A program made the translations under genes and the position numbers. Source: Lutibaculum sp963816555 (GTDB lineage Bacteria; Pseudomonadota; Alphaproteobacteria; Rhizobiales; Tepidamorphaceae). From it: a stretch of 64,000 nucleotides of DNA. Where the stretch lies: the NCBI GenBank assembly GCA_963816555.1, contig CAWFLD010000002.1:62001-126000 (forward strand), in the 5' to 3' direction. Below are positions 44,777 to 53,287 of the stretch, in pieces. Numbering within the stretch: position 1 is the first letter of the stretch; the number at the start of each line of letters is the position of its first letter. Under the pieces are notes generated by a model. That model was not told the origin of the DNA. It saw nothing but the letters and a program-made list of their open reading frames with translations, and ran no database searches.

Positions 44777-46672
44777 ATGGCATCACCCCCCGAGGTCGGC
44801 CGGCTCGACAGGGCCGTGGATGAGGCCTTCGACCACATGCTCGGGTCGCCGGCGGCGCCGATCACGCTCGTCGAGTACGGGAGCTACGCGTGCCCGCACT
44901 GCCGGGCCGCCAACGAGCGCATCTCGGAGGTGAGGGACCGGTTCGGCGAGAGGCTGCGCTACGTCTTCCGGCACCTCCCCATCAAGGACAGCGAGATCGC
45001 GTGGCGGGCGGCGGAGCTCGCGGAGCAGGCGCCGGACCCGGAGAGCTTCTGGCGCGCCCACGTGACGCTGATGACCCGCTCGGAGACGCTGTCGGAGAGC
45101 GACCTCGAGGCGGTGGCGGAAGAGCTGGCGCGCGAGGGGGCCGAGCCCCGCGAGGCGGAGGCGATGCGGGGCCGCGCGGCCGACCGCGTGCGCGCCGACG
45201 TCGCCAGCGCCAGGGCGAGCGGCGTCATGTTCACGCCGACCTTCTTCATCAACGGCCGCCGGTATGACGGGCCCTGGGACGAGAGCTCGTTCATCGACGC
45301 GATGGAGGGCACGCTCGGCCACAGGGTCCGCGCCGCAGCCCTCGACTTCGCCGCGTGGGGACCCTCCGCGGGCCTTCTCCTGCTGGCCGCCGTGCTCGCC
45401 GCCGTGGCGATCACGAATGTCGGCCTGGCCGGGGCCTACGAGGCGTTCTGGGAGCTGCCGGCCGGCGTCTCGCTCGGCCCGGCGGACTTCTCGATGTCCC
45501 TGCGCCACTGGGTCAATGACGGGCTCCTGACGATCTTCTTCCTGGTCGTCGGGCTCGAGATCAAGCGCGAGTTCACGGTGGGGCGCCTGGCGCAGCGAAG
45601 CTCGGCCGCGCTGCCGGTGGCGGCGGCGCTCGGCGGCATGGCGGTGCCCGCGCTCCTCTACGCGCTGCTGGTCCCCGCCGGCCCGTGGAGCCACGGCTGG
45701 GGCATCCCGATGGCGACCGACACCGCCTTCGCCATCGCCCTCGTCGTGATGATGGGGCCGCGCGTGCCGATCGAGCTGCGCATCTTCCTCACGGCGGCGG
45801 CGATCGTCGACGACATCGGCTCGATCGTCGTCGTCGCGGCGGTCTATTCGGACGATCTGCACCTGGGCTTCCTCGCGGCCGCCATGGCGGCGGTCGTGGT
45901 GCTGGTGCTGCTCAACCGGTCGCGCGTCTACACGGTGGCGCCCTATGCGCTCGTGGGGCTGCTGCTCTGGGCCTTCGTGCTGGGCAGCGGGCTGCACGCG
46001 ACGCTGGCCGGCGTGCTCCTCGCGCTGTTCATCCCGACGCGGCCGCCGGCCGACCTGAAGGCGCTGACCATCCAGGCGAACGCGCTGATCGCGGCCGAGG
46101 CGCGGCGGGGCGGCGAGGTGCTGCACCACGGGCCCTCCGTGCCCGCGCTCAGGGCCCTCGACGCGATCCACGACAGGCTGGAATCGCCGGCGGACCGGCT
46201 GCTGCGCCACGCCGGCGCGCGGTCGAGCTACGTGGTCCTGCCGCTGTTCGCGCTGGCGAATGCGGGCGTGCCGCTGGAGGCGGACGTGCTCGGCGGCCGC
46301 GGCGCGCTGATGCTGGCGATCGCGGCGGGGCTCGTCCTCGGCAAGCCGATCGGTCTCTTCGGCGCCTCCTTCCTCGCGGTGCGGCTCGGCCTCGCGACCA
46401 AGCCCGACGAGTATTCCTGGCGGCAGCTCGCCGGGGCGGGCGCGCTCGCCGGCATCGGCTTCACCATGTCGGTCTTCATCGCCGGGCAGGCGCTGCCGTC
46501 GCTGCACGACTTCGAGGCGGCGAAGGTCGCGATCCTGGCCGCGTCCGTCGTCGCGGCGACGCTCGGTGCCGCGGTCCTCTGGCTCCCGCGGCGCGCCGAA
46601 CCCGCCGTCGAGCCCGGCGGGGGCTCCGTGGCCGCCGCGCAGGGCGAGGCCGACCACACGCTCGCGGTCTGA
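44777..46672 (+). CDS. nhaA: DsbA-like thioredoxin domain fused to Na+/H+ antiporter NhaA
   Basis: A 631-aa fusion. Residues about 20-195 form a DsbA-type thioredoxin fold with CPHC (39-42) and the cis-Pro loop FTPTFFING, but no signal peptide. Residues about 200-610 are a full NhaA antiporter with HWVNDGLLTIFFLVVGLEIKREF, ATDTAFAI (Asp133-type) and IVDDIGSI (Asp-Asp pair). NhaA exports Na+ in exchange for protons. Since NhaA starts in the cytoplasm, the thioredoxin part is probably cytoplasmic, which would suit redox or stress control of transport. The frame is continuous. It stands alone, with 9 bp to the convergent FMN reductase. Confidence 0.93.
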   Translation: MASPPEVGRLDRAVDEAFDHMLGSPAAPITLVEYGSYACPHCRAANERISEVRDRFGERLRYVFRHLPIKDSEIAWRAAELAEQAPDPESFWRAHVTLMTRSETLSESDLEAVAEELAREGAEPREAEAMRGRAADRVRADVASARASGVMFTPTFFINGRRYDGPWDESSFIDAMEGTLGHRVRAAALDFAAWGPSAGLLLLAAVLAAVAITNVGLAGAYEAFWELPAGVSLGPADFSMSLRHWVNDGLLTIFFLVVGLEIKREFTVGRLAQRSSAALPVAAALGGMAVPALLYALLVPAGPWSHGWGIPMATDTAFAIALVVMMGPRVPIELRIFLTAAAIVDDIGSIVVVAAVYSDDLHLGFLAAAMAAVVVLVLLNRSRVYTVAPYALVGLLLWAFVLGSGLHATLAGVLLALFIPTRPPADLKALTIQANALIAAEARRGGEVLHHGPSVPALRALDAIHDRLESPADRLLRHAGARSSYVVLPLFALANAGVPLEADVLGGRGALMLAIAAGLVLGKPIGLFGASFLAVRLGLATKPDEYSWRQLAGAGALAGIGFTMSVFIAGQALPSLHDFEAAKVAILAASVVAATLGAAVLWLPRRAEPAVEPGGGSVAAAQGEADHTLAV

Positions 46673-46681
46673 GCGTCCCGC

Positions 46682-47245
46682 CTATCCGGCGCGGGAGGCG
46701 GCCACGAAGGCGAAGAAGCCGGAGAGGAACTGGCGCAGCCGCTTCTCGACGTCCTCGTCCGCGAGCTGCCCGTCGGCGGAGAACACGGACTGCGCCCGCG
46801 AGACGAGGAGCCGGCCCTCGCTCCAGTGCCGCGCGCCGAGCGTGCGCAGCACAGGCAGCCAGGCGCTCTGGCTCAGGATCGTGCCGAACCCGCCGGGCGA
46901 GGCGCCGATGACGGCGACGGGCCGGCCGCCGAAGACCCGCCCGATGTCGGAGGCGGGCCGCGACAGCCAGTCGACCGCGTTCTTGAACACGCCCGGCAGG
47001 GAGTTGTTGTATTCCGGCGTGACGAGCAGGAGCCCGTCGGCGGAGACGATCGCCTCCTTGAGCACGGCCACGGCCTCGGGGATGCCCTGCGCCGTCTCGA
47101 CGTCCGCGTCGTAGAGCGGAATGCCGCGGATGGTGCCGGAGACGAGCTCGCCCCCGTCGGGCACGAGCCGCGCGCAGGCCGCGAGCAGCGCCGTGTTGTA
47201 CGAGGCGGCACGCAGGCTTCCTGAAATCCCGACGATCCTGGTCAT
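46682..47245 (-). CDS. NADPH-dependent FMN reductase / quinone reductase family
   Basis: 187-aa flavodoxin-like enzyme. The FMN phosphate loop GISGSLRAASYNTALL is at the N-terminus (about 6-21), followed by the family signature LLVTPEYNNSLPGVFKNAVDWLSRP (about 75-99). Such enzymes reduce FMN, quinones, azo dyes or chromate with NADPH. The start at 47245 is fixed by the family N-terminus and a GGAGG-type site upstream. Divergent from the DUF5996 fusion gene. Confidence 0.92.
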   Translation of the reverse strand: MTRIVGISGSLRAASYNTALLAACARLVPDGGELVSGTIRGIPLYDADVETAQGIPEAVAVLKEAIVSADGLLLVTPEYNNSLPGVFKNAVDWLSRPASDIGRVFGGRPVAVIGASPGGFGTILSQSAWLPVLRTLGARHWSEGRLLVSRAQSVFSADGQLADEDVEKRLRQFLSGFFAFVAASRAG

Positions 47246-47459
47246 GGGCGGCTCCTCCCGCGGCGAACCCGGATGGGCCCGGCGCCGGCCAGCATGACGC
47301 AGTTCGCGTGCGGCACATAGATGATGATCGAGCTGCGGGAGCGCTTCGCGACAACGTGACGGGCATGTCCGGCGCGCGCGGCACGCGGCGCTCGACAAGA
47401 CCCGTTCGGCCGGCCAACTATCTCGTCCGGCCCGGGTCGGGCGGAGCCTGGAGGGCGTG

Positions 47460-48740
47460 ATGCGGAACTGGCCGGAGATCGACTACCTGCAGTGGCGGGG
47501 GACCTGCACGGCCCTGCACCTCTACCTCCAGATCGTCGGCAAGTGGCGCCTCGCGCACACGCCGTGGCTGAACCATTCCTGGCACGCGACCTTCCTCGTC
47601 GGCGCCCGCGGGTGGACGACCACGCTCGTGCCGGACGGGGAGGGGATCGAGGTCGAGTTCGACCTGATCGAGCACAGGGTGATCGGCCGCAGCGCCGGCG
47701 GGCGGTCCGCCTCGGTCGAGCTTCGCCCGATGACGGTCGCGACCTTCCACGCCGAGTTCGTCGCGATGATCCGCGGGCTCGGCGGCGACCCCGCCTTCCA
47801 CGGCTCGCCGAACGAGGTGGCCGATCCCGTGCCGTTCGCCGAGGATCACCGGGAGCGGCCCTACGACGCCGCGGCCGTCACGCGGTTCTTCCGGGCGACG
47901 GTCGAGGTGGACCGGGTCTTCAAGCGGTTCCGCACCTCGTTCCTCGGCAAGAGCAGCCCGGTCCATCTCTTCTGGGGCAGCTTCGACCTCGCCGTGACCC
48001 GCTTTTCCGGCCGGCTGGCACCCACCCATCCGGGGGGCGTGCCGGCGCTGCCCGACGCGGTGGCGCAGGAGGCCTACGACCACGAGGTGGCCTCGGCGGG
48101 GTTCTGGCCGGGTGGCGGCGGGATCGACTATCCCGCCTTCTACGCCTACGCCTATCCCGCGCCGAAAGGCTATGCCGCGGCCGCGATCGCGCCGGACGCC
48201 GCGTTCTGGAGCACCGGTCTCGGCGAGTTCATCCTGCCCTACGACGCCGTGCGCGGGTCCGCCGACCCGGAAGGGACGCTGCTCGCCTTCCTCGAAAGCA
48301 CCTATTCGGCCGCCGCGGACCTCGCCGGCTGGGACCGCGAGGCCCTCGAGTGCGAGCCGGGCCGGCCGCGCCATCCGAGGGCCGTCCGGGCCCGCGAAGA
48401 CGAGGGGGCTGCGGCCGGCGGCTCGCCCGAGGCGCCCCCCGGCGAGGCCGTGCGGCGCGAGGAGGGGGCGAGCAAGGGCCGCTACAGCCTCGAGGTCGAG
48501 GGCCACGAGGCGGAGATGACGTACAGCGTCGCCGGCGACCGGCTGATCATCATCGAGCACACCGAGGTGCCGCCGGCGCTGCGCGGCCGGCGCATCGCCG
48601 AGACGCTGGTGCGCCGCGCGGTGGAGGACGCACGCGCCGAGGGCAGGTCGATCATTCCGCTGTGCCCCTTCGCGAAGAGCCAGATCGAGCGCCACCCGGA
48701 ATGGCAGGACGTGCTCCGGCGGTCGCGCTCGCCCGCCTGA
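47460..48740 (+). CDS. DUF5996 domain fused to a GNAT (YjdJ-like) acetyltransferase
   Basis: A 426-aa protein (GTG at 47457 is an alternative start). Residues about 1-300 match the uncharacterised DUF5996 family (WRGTCTALHLYLQIVGKWRLA, FWGSFDLAVTRFSGR, GEFILPYDAVR). An Ala/Glu/Gly linker follows, and residues about 345-425 are a small acetyltransferase of the YjdJ type, with the acetyl-CoA loop RGRRIAETLVRRAVEDAR and FAKSQIERHPEWQDVL. The small-domain substrate is unknown. The two parts are usually separate proteins, so the joining suggests a shared role. In frame throughout. Confidence 0.85.
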   Translation: MRNWPEIDYLQWRGTCTALHLYLQIVGKWRLAHTPWLNHSWHATFLVGARGWTTTLVPDGEGIEVEFDLIEHRVIGRSAGGRSASVELRPMTVATFHAEFVAMIRGLGGDPAFHGSPNEVADPVPFAEDHRERPYDAAAVTRFFRATVEVDRVFKRFRTSFLGKSSPVHLFWGSFDLAVTRFSGRLAPTHPGGVPALPDAVAQEAYDHEVASAGFWPGGGGIDYPAFYAYAYPAPKGYAAAAIAPDAAFWSTGLGEFILPYDAVRGSADPEGTLLAFLESTYSAAADLAGWDREALECEPGRPRHPRAVRAREDEGAAAGGSPEAPPGEAVRREEGASKGRYSLEVEGHEAEMTYSVAGDRLIIIEHTEVPPALRGRRIAETLVRRAVEDARAEGRSIIPLCPFAKSQIERHPEWQDVLRRSRSPA

Positions 48741-48840
48741 TACGTCCCGGCCCCCCTCCGGGGAACGCTGCGCGCCGGCACGCGGCGGGACGCATGCCGC
48801 GGTCCCGGCCGGGGCAGGCCGCAAGCCGCGCGGCTCCCGC

Positions 48841-50271
48841 TCAGCGGTAGATCATGTCGATGGTCTCGAAGGCGCCATGGGCGTGGTCCTCGCGGAAGAA
48901 GGCATGGTCGGCCGCCAGCCGGTCGGCGCCCTCCTCGGCGAAGCGGACGAGGTCGGCGACGAACAGGTCGCGCGGGCTGGCCGCCGCGACGATCGAGGGC
49001 TCGACGTCGTAGTCGATCTGGCCGAGATCGTCCGACAGCGCGTGGGCCTGCGCGAGCGCCGCGCCGCAGACGCGGGCATAGTCCTTCCAGGTGCCGTAGC
49101 TCAGCTCGTCGAGGTCGATGTCGTCGCGGAACGGCGCGCGCTCGCGGCTCATGTAGCTCTGGCCGTCGATCTCGACCGCCCCGAAGAAGATGTCGCCGTG
49201 GGCGAGCTGCACCGCCTGGCCGTGGGCGATCCGGTCGCCCTTCGACCCGGCGTGGAAGTCCGACGGCGGCGTGAGGCCCTCGAGGGCGGACTGCCGGGCG
49301 CGCTTGAACTCGATGATGATGTCGTCCGTCGCGTCCTTCGACGGTCCCTCGATCAGCACGTAGAAGCGCGGCAGCCCCAGCGACGCCGTGCCCTGGCCAT
49401 GGCGCACGCAGACGTCCTTGACCTTCAGCTCGCCGGCCCTGTCGGGCGCGTCGATGCCGTTCGCCTTCGCCAGGTCGTCCACGGCCTTCTGGAACTTCTC
49501 GACCTCGTTCGAGATCGGCTGCAGCTCGTCGGTCGCCTTGAAGCCGCGGCCCGAGGGCTTGAGATAGTCGCTCCACAGCCAGTCCCGGCGCTCCTCCCAG
49601 GCCTCCTCGAAGAGGCGGCGGATCACCTTCGGCGAATTGTCCATGCGGTAGTCTGCGTTGCGCTCGGTGGCGCGCTCCGCATAGGCCTGCATCGCCTCCA
49701 GATAGCCGTCGACGAAGCTCGTCACGACCTTGCGGCGCTTCTTGCGCTTCATGTCGCCCTCCGCGCCGGCGGCGATCCAGAAGCCGACCGCACCGCGCTT
49801 CAGGTCCCAGGTGAAGGGGGCGTAGATCGCCTCGTCGAAGTCGTTGACCCCGAAGATCGGCGTGCCGTGCATGTCCGGCATCACCCCGAAATTCTCGGGA
49901 TGGACGTCGCCCAGGGCCATGACCGAGGGCATGTTCGCATCCTGCCCCGCCATGTCGCGATAGAAGAGAAGCGCGGTGCCGCGGTAGAACTTGAAGAAGT
50001 CGCCCGCCAGCTCGTCGAACTTCTCCCGCGCGGCGGGATTGCGCTGCTCGATGCGGGAGGCGTGATCCTCGCGCAGCGTGGAGCGGACATGCTCGCGCCG
50101 GGCCTGCCCCGTGAGCATGGCGGGGGGCACGACCTGCTCGCCTTCGGCGATGCGCCGGGCGAGGTCCCGGAACTCCTCGACCCGGCCGTCCGACTTCCGG
50201 GAGACCTTGGCCTCGGCTGCCTTCCTCTCGTCGGCGTCCGTCTTCTGCTTCCTGGTCTGGCCTTCGGTCAT
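48841..50271 (-). CDS. DUF2252-family protein (kinase-like fold)
   Basis: 476-aa protein of the DUF2252 family, from memory related to aminoglycoside-phosphotransferase-like folds but without assigned function. Visible blocks are FYRGTALLFYRDMA, GDVHPENFG with the conserved His/Glu, NDFDEA, and KGDRIAHGQAVQLAHGDIFFG and SYGTWKDYARVCGAALAQAHA near the end. The start at 50271 follows GGAAGGCACGCC. The N-terminal 30 residues are charged and low in complexity. Single gene, divergent from the arsenic operon. Confidence 0.87.
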   Translation of the reverse strand: MTEGQTRKQKTDADERKAAEAKVSRKSDGRVEEFRDLARRIAEGEQVVPPAMLTGQARREHVRSTLREDHASRIEQRNPAAREKFDELAGDFFKFYRGTALLFYRDMAGQDANMPSVMALGDVHPENFGVMPDMHGTPIFGVNDFDEAIYAPFTWDLKRGAVGFWIAAGAEGDMKRKKRRKVVTSFVDGYLEAMQAYAERATERNADYRMDNSPKVIRRLFEEAWEERRDWLWSDYLKPSGRGFKATDELQPISNEVEKFQKAVDDLAKANGIDAPDRAGELKVKDVCVRHGQGTASLGLPRFYVLIEGPSKDATDDIIIEFKRARQSALEGLTPPSDFHAGSKGDRIAHGQAVQLAHGDIFFGAVEIDGQSYMSRERAPFRDDIDLDELSYGTWKDYARVCGAALAQAHALSDDLGQIDYDVEPSIVAAASPRDLFVADLVRFAEEGADRLAADHAFFREDHAHGAFETIDMIYR

Positions 50272-50479
50272 GGCGTGCCTTCCGGTTTGCTTGCTTGTCC
50301 TGTGCCGATCCCCGCGCATGACGAGCCGCGGCCGGCCGAGGGGGCGCGGGCCTCGCCTTCGGCGGAACGGGCGGCGTCGTCGCACGGGATACTCTCCAGC
50401 GCGTTGCGCCGCGTTCGGTTCCCTCGCAGCCGTCCTCGGCCACGGCGCGGGTCACCCGTTGCGTCGCGGAGGCGAGGCC

Positions 50480-50512
50480 TTGACAGCGGATTTCATTTCG
50501 ATGTTACTCGAA
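50480..50512 (+). promoter_or_regulatory. Promoter and operator of the arsenic operon
   Basis: A perfect -35 box TTGACA (50480-50485) and -10 GTTACT (50503-50508) with 17-bp spacing. An inverted repeat TTCGA-N6-TCGAA (50497-50501 and 50508-50512) covers the -10 region and probably binds the ArsR protein encoded next. The expected transcript start coincides with the ATG at 50515, so the mRNA may be leaderless. Confidence 0.65.
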
Positions 50513-50514
50513 TA

Positions 50515-50868
50515 ATGGAAACGAACGAAGCCATCTCGAAGCTCGGCGCGCTGGCGCAGGAGACGCGCCTGTCGGTGTTCCGGATGCTCGTCTCGGAGGG
50601 CGTCGACGGCCTTGCCGCCGGCGAGATCGCCCGGCGCAGCGGAACGGCCGCGAACACGATGTCGAGCCACCTCGCCATCCTCGAGAGGGCGGGGCTCGTC
50701 ATCCGCGAGCGGCAGGGCCGCTCGATCGTCTACCGGGCGGACCTGGAAGGCGCGCGCAGCCTGCTCCTCTACCTCGTCCAGGATTGCTGCAACGGCAATC
50801 CGGAGGTCTGCGCGCCGGTGATGGACGTCATGGAGAGCGCCCGCGGCTGCGGCGGGCCGGGAGCTTGA
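50515..50868 (+). CDS. arsR: ArsR-family arsenic-responsive repressor
   Basis: 117-aa winged-helix metalloregulator starting METNEAISKLGALAQETRLSVFRML. The recognition helix region is NTMSSHLAILERAGLV. There is no Cys pair in the DNA-binding helix. Instead a C-terminal DCCNGNPEVC cluster (about 94-103) could bind As(III), a pattern known in rhizobial ArsR proteins. It heads the ars operon, 4 bp before arsC. Confidence 0.92.
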   Translation: METNEAISKLGALAQETRLSVFRMLVSEGVDGLAAGEIARRSGTAANTMSSHLAILERAGLVIRERQGRSIVYRADLEGARSLLLYLVQDCCNGNPEVCAPVMDVMESARGCGGPGA

Positions 50869-50872
50869 AGAC

Positions 50873-51382
50873 ATGGCACAGGACCCGATCAACGTCCTCT
50901 TTCTCTGCACGGGCAACTCGGCCCGCTCGATCATCGCGGAAGCGATCCTCAACCGCGACGGCAAGGGCCGCTTCAGGGCCTATTCCGCCGGCAGCCATCC
51001 CAAGGGCTCCGTCCACCCCTACACGATCGACCTCCTGAAGAGCTTCGGGATCGACACGGGCGGCTTCCGCTCGAAGGACTGGAGCGAGTTCGCGGCGCCG
51101 GACGCGCCGAAGATGCAGTTCGTCTTCACCGTCTGCGACAACGCCGCCGGGGAGCCGTGCCCGGTCTGGCCGGGCCAGCCGATCACCGCGCACTGGGGCG
51201 TCCCGGACCCCGCCGCCGCGCAGGGCCGGGAGGCGGAGAAGCGGTACGCCTTCGCCGAGGCCTACCGCATGCTCAACAACCGCATCTCCCTGCTCCTGGC
51301 ATTGCCCGTGGCCTCCCTCGACCGCCTGTCGCTGACGCGGCGGGTCGAGGAGATCGGCCGCGACATGCCCGAGAGCGCGTGA
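50873..51382 (+). CDS. arsC: Arsenate reductase, low-molecular-weight phosphatase type
   Basis: 169-aa enzyme reducing arsenate to arsenite. The phosphatase loop C12-TGNSA-R18 (CX5R) is intact, with further cysteines C88 and C96 in FTVCDNAAGEPCPVWP for the redox relay and Asp in the VPDP region. This fold is thioredoxin- or mycothiol-coupled in other bacteria. It is unrelated to the second arsC at 52505, so the operon holds two independent reductases. Confidence 0.93.
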   Translation: MAQDPINVLFLCTGNSARSIIAEAILNRDGKGRFRAYSAGSHPKGSVHPYTIDLLKSFGIDTGGFRSKDWSEFAAPDAPKMQFVFTVCDNAAGEPCPVWPGQPITAHWGVPDPAAAQGREAEKRYAFAEAYRMLNNRISLLLALPVASLDRLSLTRRVEEIGRDMPESA

Positions 51383-51414
51383 CCCCGAACAGGCGCCGAG
51401 AGGGCTTTGAGACC

Positions 51415-52493
51415 ATGACCACGAACGACGCCGCGCAGGCGGCGCCGCCGGCCGGCGGCATCGGCTTCTTCGAGAAGTGGCTCTCCGTCTGGGTGGGCCT
51501 GTGCATCCTCGCCGGCATCATCCTCGGCAACCTGCTGCCGGGCGCGTTCGGCTTCCTCGCCGGCCTCGAATACGCCTCGGTGAACATCCCCGTCGCGATC
51601 CTCATCTGGGCGATGGTCTACCCGATGATGGTCGCGGTCGACTTCTCGAGCCTGCAGCCATATCGGCGACCGGCCGAAGGGGCTGATCCTGACGGTCGTG
51701 GTGAACTGGCTGATCAAGCCGTTCACGATGGCGGCGCTCGGCGTCCTGTTCTTCGAGCACGTCTTCGCCGGCATGATCCCGGCGGCGAGCGCGCAGGAAT
51801 ACATCGCCGGCCTGATCCTGCTCGGCGCCGCGCCCTGCACGGCGATGGTCTTCGTGTGGTCGCAGCTGACGCGGGGCGACCCGACCTACACGCTCGTCCA
51901 GGTCTCGGTGAACGACGTCATCATGGTCTTCGCCTTCGCGCCGATCGTCGCCTTCCTGCTCGGCGTCACCGACATCCACGGTGCCGTGGCAGACGCTGCA
52001 TCCTGTCGGTCGTGCTCTACGTCGTCATCCCGCTCGCCGCGGGCGCGGCGACGCGGCGCTGGCTCACGGGCGCACGCGCGCAAGGGCGAGGACGCGATCG
52101 GCCGCTTCACGGCCGCGGTGAAGCCGTTCTCGATCCTCGGCCTGCTGGCGACCGTCGTGCTGCTCTTCGGCTTCCAGGGCCACATCATCGTCGGCCAGGC
52201 CGATCCTCATCGTGATGATCGCGATCCCGCTGCTCATCCAGTCCTACGGCATCTTCGGGATCACCTACGCCGCCGCCTGGGCCTGGAAGGTGCCCTTCAA
52301 CGTCGCCGCGCCGTGCGCGATGATCGGCACGTCGAACTTCTTCGAGCTCGCCGTGGCGGTGGCGATCGGCCTGTTCGGCCTCGGCTCCGGCGCGGCGCTG
52401 GCGACGGTCGTCGGCGTGCTGGTCGAGGTGCCGGTCATGCTCTCGCTCGTCGCCTTCGCCAACGCGACGCGGCAGCACTTCCCGCAAGGCTGA
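51415..52493 (+). CDS. acr3: Arsenite efflux permease ACR3, frameshifted here
   Basis: Ten-helix arsenite exporter of the ACR3 (BART) family. Correct pieces appear in order: FFEKWLSVWVGLCILAGIILG, VVNWLIKPFTMAALG, GAAPCTAMVFVWSQLTRGDPTYTLVQVSVND (with the essential Cys), VVLYVVIPLAAG and VPFNVAAPCAMIGTSNFFELAVA. Five single-base insertions separate them, near 51658-51662, 51980, 51999, 52080 and 52198. Removing all five gives exactly 358 codons, the usual length. A live operon gene with sequence errors is far more likely than decay. Confidence 0.9.
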
Positions 52494-52504
52494 GAGACGC
52501 CCCG

Positions 52505-52909
52505 ATGACCGTCACGATCTACCACAACCCGAAATGCGGCACCTCGCGCAACACGCTGGCGATGATCCGCCAGTCCGGCGAGGAGCCCGAGGTGATCGAG
52601 TACCTGAAGACCCCGCCCGACCGGGAGACGCTGCGCTCGCTGATCGCGCGGATGGGCATCGCGCCGCGCGATCTCCTGCGCCGCAAGGGCACGCCCTACG
52701 ACGAGCTCGGCCTCGACGATCCGAAATGGACCGACGAGGAGCTGATCGACCTGATGCTCGAGCATCCGATCCTGATCAACCGGCCGATCGTCGTGACGGA
52801 GAAGGGCGTCAGGCTCTGCCGCCCGTCCGAGGCGGTGCTCGAGATCCTGCCCAATCCCGACATCGGCGACTTCGCCAAGGAAGACGGCGAGGTCGTCCGC
52901 CGGGGATGA
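52505..52909 (+). CDS. arsC: Arsenate reductase, glutaredoxin type (ArsC/YffB family)
   Basis: 134-aa enzyme of the plasmid-R773 ArsC kind, using glutathione and glutaredoxin. It has the catalytic Cys11 in HNPKCGTSRNTL, then RDLLRRKGTPYDELGL, the Arg-rich HPILINRPIVV and VRLCRPSEAV with the third catalytic Arg. It starts 11 bp after acr3 and ends before an FNR-type box. Confidence 0.94.
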   Translation: MTVTIYHNPKCGTSRNTLAMIRQSGEEPEVIEYLKTPPDRETLRSLIARMGIAPRDLLRRKGTPYDELGLDDPKWTDEELIDLMLEHPILINRPIVVTEKGVRLCRPSEAVLEILPNPDIGDFAKEDGEVVRRG

Positions 52910-52931
52910 CGGCGGCGGACGCATCTGCGCG

Positions 52932-52945
52932 TTGATGCACATCAA
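52932..52945 (+). promoter_or_regulatory. FNR/FixK-type box
   Basis: TTGATGCACATCAA fits the TTGAT-N4-ATCAA consensus of FNR, FnrL and FixK sites without mismatch. It sits in the 84-bp gap between the second arsC and the second arsR, 49 bp before the arsR start at 52994. This suggests oxygen- or redox-dependent control of the arsR-permease-thioredoxin group. No fnr/fixK gene is in the window. Confidence 0.6.
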
Positions 52946-52963
52946 GGCGGCGATTTCCGTTCT

Positions 52964-52977
52964 TGCGCATAAGCGCA
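52964..52977 (+). promoter_or_regulatory. Inverted repeat, candidate ArsR site
   Basis: TGCGC-ATAA-GCGCA, a 5-bp inverted repeat 17 bp upstream of the second arsR start. ArsR-family operators are short dyads next to their own gene, so autoregulation is plausible but unproven. Confidence 0.45.
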
Positions 52978-52993
52978 TGAGGAGGTGTCGCCG

Positions 52994-53287
52994 ATGGTTC
53001 TCCCCGTTCTCAATGCGCTCGCCGAGCCGACCCGCCTCGCCGCGTTCCGGATCCTCTGGGACGGTGGCGAGCACTGCGTGTGCGAGCTGATGCGGAGATG
53101 CGGCGCCACCCAGTCGCGCATGTCGCGGCACATGGGCGTGCTCAAGGCCGCCGGCCTTGTCGTCGACCGCCGGGACGCCCAGTGGGTGCGCTACCGGCTG
53201 AACCCTGCGCTTCCGGCCGACGTGCAGGACGTGCTGGCCGCCGTGATGGCGTGCGGGACGGGCGAGCGGGAAAGGAAGGTCGCATGA
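52994..53287 (+). CDS. arsR: ArsR-family repressor with classical As(III) site
   Basis: 97 aa from the ATG at 52994 with GGAGG 7 nt upstream; the GTG at 52985 is an alternative. HCVCEL (Cys28, Cys30) lies at the start of the DNA-binding region, the classical ArsR metal site. The recognition helix region is TQSRMSRHMGVLKAAGLV. The stop overlaps the permease start by 4 bp (ATGA), so this repressor probably governs the permease and thioredoxin-like gene. Confidence 0.92.
   Translation: MVLPVLNALAEPTRLAAFRILWDGGEHCVCELMRRCGATQSRMSRHMGVLKAAGLVVDRRDAQWVRYRLNPALPADVQDVLAAVMACGTGERERKVA

Noticed and set aside
51415..52493. Programmed ribosomal frameshifting in acr3 and similar genes
   Set aside because: Five shifts in one gene, no slippery heptamers, and the same kind of event in unrelated genes make sequence error far more likely.
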